This document shows, in pieces, positions 61,034 through 64,000 of a stretch of DNA of 64,000 nucleotides (the first letter of the stretch is position 1; every line of letters starts with the position of its first letter). The notes beneath the pieces are model-generated. The model was not told where the DNA came from and did not search any database. It was given only the letters and a program-made list of their open reading frames with translations. Where the stretch lies: the NCBI GenBank assembly GCA_046297495.1, contig JBKBIP010000009.1, positions 62,001 through 126,000 on the forward strand, given 5' to 3'. This DNA is from JBKBIP01 sp046297495. Lineage in GTDB: Bacteria; Planctomycetota; Planctomycetia; Gemmatales; Gemmataceae. The translations under genes were made by a program, and so were the position numbers.

Positions 61034-63148
61034 ATGCCGCGACCGTTGTGTTTGCGTCACTGTACCTCGGAACCGTATCGCTTCTTCGGGCGGCAAACGG
61101 AATTGCGCGTGCTGGAAGAGGCATTCGCGGGGGGGGAACCGAGCGTGACGGCGTTCATTGGGCCGGGGGGACAGGGAAAGACCGCCATCGTCCAGCACTG
61201 GCTCGAAGCCTTTCGTTCGGGACAACGGCAAGCCGACGGCGTCTTTTTGTGGAGCTTCTATCGTGGCAAGGATGCCGACTTATGCCTGCGCGAACTTCAT
61301 GCCTACGCGGCGGGCCAAGAATCTATCTCTGATGTGTCAGCGACGTTCTGCGTGGACTATTTGCTGCCTCTCTTACGGCGGGAGCGCTGGGCGTTGATCT
61401 TCGATGGAGCCGAGGTGGTGCAATATGATGGCGGCGACTGGTTTGGCCGATTCGTCCATCCCGAGTTGGGCCGGCTGATCGAGGAGCTAGCGTCGGAGCC
61501 GCTGCCGGGAGTCGTCGTCGTCACCAGCCGCTTTCCGCTTGCCGGGCTGGAGCACCGCCGTCATGCCCGTGTCTTTGGCCTGGCTGGACTGGACGCGGAC
61601 AGCGCGCGTGGCTTGTTGCGCAGCCTGGGCGTGCATGGACCGGACGGCGAGCTGGATGCCGCTGCCGCAATGTGTGGCTTTCATGCCAAGGCGGTCGAGC
61701 TACTTGGCACGTATTTGGCGCGATTTGCCGATAGCGCAGCGCATCAATACGTTACCTTGCCCGCCGCGCCGCCGTTGGCGGGGGGCAGCGACGAGGAAAA
61801 CCGCGTGGCCCACGTTCTCGCTGCCTTTCAGACGGCATTGCCCGCCGAAACCCAGGACATCCTCGCCTTGGCGACAGCCTTCCGCGACCCGCCCACGGAA
61901 GATCGCTTAGTGCAATATCTGAACAGTGATCCGGTGCATGATTTGCTCCATGTGACGTGGGCACGCCCGTATGTCCCTTTCCGCGCCCAGCCGACCGCGT
62001 GGCTGGAACGGCAAATCCAGCAGCTCGTCGAATTACGTTTGTTGGAACGGGTCGGGCAAGGCCAGGACGAAACACGGATCGACGCCCATCCCTTGGTGCG
62101 GCGTGGCTTCGAGCAGGTGCTGGGAATGTCAGGTAAGCGTCAAAGCGCCGGCGCGCGGGCGGGGTTCCTGCGCGGTCGGCCCGACCGCCGCCAGCCTGCC
62201 ACGCTGGAAGAGGCCCGCGAGGAAGTCGAGATGTTTCACGCTTACTGTGACGCCGGTTGGTGGAACGAGGCTGACAGCGCTTACGTCGCCCTGGACAATC
62301 CCAAGCACCGCTTTCTGGCTCCTGCCTTTGAACGAGATTTGCTGGTCCGTTTCTTTCCCAACGGTGACTGGCGGCAGCCCCCCTTGTGGCCCGGCTTTGG
62401 CCGCTATCGCAGTTTGGCCATCTGCTGGGAGATGCTGGGGCAATTCGAGGAAGCACTGGCAGTTTATCGTCCTCAAGATGCCCCCTTGCGCGGCGATGCC
62501 TGGATCGCTCTGGGGCGCTTGCGACCGCTGCTGGATCAACCACAAGCCTCCCACCCCTGGCAAACGCTGTGGGGGGCGTATCGTTGTCATGCCTTGTGCT
62601 TGGCCGGCCGCCTCGAGGAAGGGATCGCCCTGGCCCAAGGACTGGTGCCCGTGGACATTTACGAATGGGTGCATGTGTTCGAGTGCCTGCTGCGTGCTGG
62701 GAAGTTAGCCGCGCTGGATCTGCGTAGCGTCCTGTTCCGCCCACCCCATGCGACCGAACACCGCTGGTCCGAGTTGGCCCGTTCCCGGATGCAGGCTGAT
62801 TTTCGGCGCATCACACAACCTGACCAGGTTTCCGATTCGCATTCGTTCTGGGCGTCTCTCACGGATGCTTACGACCAGGGAGGCTTGCCGTTCGAGCGCG
62901 TCTTAACACGCTTGAGCCAAGCGCGTTGGCTACTGTCGCAATCATGTTTTCAGGATGCGGCGGAAATCAGTGCTGCGGCTTTGACCATTGCTCGCCGCTT
63001 TCACATGCCGATCTTGGCCGCCGACGCCCTGCGCCTGGCCGCCGACGCCGCGTGGCAGCAGGGCCAAAAGGAAGAATCGCGCGCGCTGGCCGTCGAAGCG
63101 GATCAGCTTCGGGAAACTATCGGCTTTCATGGCCCCTGGCGCCCGTGA
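61034..63148 (+). CDS. STAND-type P-loop NTPase with TPR-like C-terminus
   Basis: A 704-residue protein. It begins directly with the NTPase domain: FFGRQTELRVLEEAF, Walker A GPGGQGKTA near residue 43, Walker B ALIFDGAE near 120, and VVVVTSRFPL (sensor region), the signature of NB-ARC/NACHT-like STAND ATPases. A winged-helix-like segment follows (LDADSARGLLRSLGV to HAKAVELLGTYLA). The last 300 residues are helical repeats of TPR type (CLAGRLEEGIALAQGLV, DAAEISAAALTIARR). No enzymatic effector domain or transmembrane segment is seen. STAND proteins act as switches in signalling or immunity. The ATG is at 61034. Beside a decayed nuclease gene on the same strand. Confidence 0.78.
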   Translation: MPRPLCLRHCTSEPYRFFGRQTELRVLEEAFAGGEPSVTAFIGPGGQGKTAIVQHWLEAFRSGQRQADGVFLWSFYRGKDADLCLRELHAYAAGQESISDVSATFCVDYLLPLLRRERWALIFDGAEVVQYDGGDWFGRFVHPELGRLIEELASEPLPGVVVVTSRFPLAGLEHRRHARVFGLAGLDADSARGLLRSLGVHGPDGELDAAAAMCGFHAKAVELLGTYLARFADSAAHQYVTLPAAPPLAGGSDEENRVAHVLAAFQTALPAETQDILALATAFRDPPTEDRLVQYLNSDPVHDLLHVTWARPYVPFRAQPTAWLERQIQQLVELRLLERVGQGQDETRIDAHPLVRRGFEQVLGMSGKRQSAGARAGFLRGRPDRRQPATLEEAREEVEMFHAYCDAGWWNEADSAYVALDNPKHRFLAPAFERDLLVRFFPNGDWRQPPLWPGFGRYRSLAICWEMLGQFEEALAVYRPQDAPLRGDAWIALGRLRPLLDQPQASHPWQTLWGAYRCHALCLAGRLEEGIALAQGLVPVDIYEWVHVFECLLRAGKLAALDLRSVLFRPPHATEHRWSELARSRMQADFRRITQPDQVSDSHSFWASLTDAYDQGGLPFERVLTRLSQARWLLSQSCFQDAAEISAAALTIARRFHMPILAADALRLAADAAWQQGQKEESRALAVEADQLRETIGFHGPWRP

Positions 63149-63327
63149 AAGCGCGTTCCACTTTGGTAAAGGCATCCTTCACGAAGTATTCGCAAACCAT
63201 GACAAGCAGCCAAACAGCAGGGCCACGAATGTTTTGCTTGCAATTGTGCCAGTACGCGACGTATGATCCCAACATGCCAGGGATTCGATGCTTCTCACTC
63301 CTCATTACTTTGTTGGGAGAATGACAA

Positions 63328-63843
63328 ATGTTGCGGCAATGCGGTTTCGTGGGCGGGGTATTGACATGTCTATTCATCGTCAGTCAAGCCCCTGCTCAAG
63401 AGTTCAAGGAGTTTTCCTCGGCGGCCGGACGGTTCAAAGTGCAAATGCCTGGCGCTCCCAAGGAATCGTCCCTCGATGTGGCGGGCACCACCGCCAAGCT
63501 GTTCCTTGTCGAAGTCAATGACTCCGCCTATCTGGCGTCTTACGCGGACATGCCCATTCCCGCCAACGAAGGCGCGGAGCAAACCCAGATGCGTCTGGAT
63601 GGGGCCGTGCAAGGCATGGTAACCAATGTCAACGGAAAGTTGACGAAGGAAACCAAGATCAAACTGGGCCAATATCCCGGTCGGGCGGTCGAAGCGGAGT
63701 TGCCCCAGGCCAATGGTTATCTCCGGGCACGGATTTACATGGTGGATCGGCGGTTGTATCAGCTGGTAATCGCAGGAGATAAGCAAACGGTTTATTCCAA
63801 GGACGCCGAAAAATTCTTGGGATCGTTGGTCTTGATTAAGTAA
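63328..63843 (+). CDS. Small secreted protein of unknown function
   Basis: A 171-residue protein with a signal peptide (GGVLTCLFIVSQAPAQ) and a mature part rich in beta strands: FKEFSSAAGRFKVQMPGAP, LFLVEVNDSAYLASYADM, then ARIYMVDRRLYQLVIAG and the terminal FLGSLVLIK. This order is seen in many planctomycete exported proteins of unknown role, so I give no function. The ATG at 63328 has GGGAGA seven bases upstream. A hairpin follows. Confidence 0.7.
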   Translation: MLRQCGFVGGVLTCLFIVSQAPAQEFKEFSSAAGRFKVQMPGAPKESSLDVAGTTAKLFLVEVNDSAYLASYADMPIPANEGAEQTQMRLDGAVQGMVTNVNGKLTKETKIKLGQYPGRAVEAELPQANGYLRARIYMVDRRLYQLVIAGDKQTVYSKDAEKFLGSLVLIK

Positions 63844-63860
63844 CTATCCGAAAAGGGGCT

Positions 63861-63887
63861 GTGGGGCACGTTAGAAACGTGCTCCAC
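63861..63887 (+). terminator. Hairpin after the last gene
   Basis: GTGGGGCACGTT (63861-63872) pairs with AACGTGCTCCAC (63876-63887), one G-T pair, around 3 bases. It lies 18 bases past the stop codon. GGGTCTTTCC follows, only a weak T-rich tail. Confidence 0.5.
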
Positions 63888-64000
63888 GGGTCTTTCCGAA
63901 TCATTTCTCAGTAAACCAGAGTCTCTCTTTGGCCTGGGGCCAAAGCTCAATTCTTATCCCGAATTTATGTCGGTTTTTTATTGCAATCCCCAACAAACCG

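Overview
The window reads as chromosomal DNA of a planctomycete, most likely of the family Gemmataceae. The inference rests on family content, not on a marker gene: a BBP7-type outer-membrane barrel, surface proteins that open with an LEPR-like motif (LEQLEERTLL, LLENRLLPAG), a Ser/Thr kinase fused to a sulfatase-modifying domain, a WD40 protein, several Uma2-type genes, and ExbB/ExbD genes beside alpha/alpha-toroid proteins. The DNA is GC-rich throughout except for an AT-richer patch around an assembly gap (Ns at 6810-6907).

Layout. 1-6.2 kb: end of a receiver domain, an FGE-domain kinase, a small unknown gene and an MMPL/RND transporter with a terminator-like hairpin in its leader. 7-9.3 kb, after the gap: a HemL-like class III aminotransferase and a Gfo/Idh/MocA oxidoreductase. 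9.5-12.4 kb: a PKD and FG-GAP-like surface protein. 12.5-16.5 kb, minus strand: holB, tmk, an SDR and ribBA. 16.7-20.5 kb: sodium:solute symporter with a small membrane partner, and a WD40 protein. 21-23.4 kb: small secreted protein, threonine aldolase, purN. 23.5-27.5 kb: FUSC, HlyD and TolC genes, which together could form a cell-envelope-spanning efflux system.

27.9-40.7 kb: a membrane kinase with DFN in place of DFG, a DUF3754 protein, DUF58, two decayed genes, a BatA-like and a second vWA membrane protein, a PhnD-like binding protein, a CpaE-like ATPase and a DUF4404 protein. 41.2-48.8 kb: ExbB, two ExbD, a 471-residue membrane protein and two paralogous proteins that combine a TonB-like anchor (SxxxH in the membrane helix) with a periplasmic alpha/alpha toroid. 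I regard this as the most interesting system in the window. 48.9-56 kb, minus strand: miaB, Uma2 and a Uma2 remnant, rsmB-fmt, def, and DUF1634 with TauE/SafE. 56.3-63.8 kb: a metzincin protease with the same six C-terminal repeats as the surface protein at 9.5 kb, a BBP7 barrel, a decayed Rpn-like gene, a STAND NTPase and a small secreted protein.

A dispersed palindromic repeat (core GATTCATCGnTTCGCG and its complement) occupies at least eight intergenic spaces. No rRNA, tRNA, CRISPR array or intact transposase was seen.
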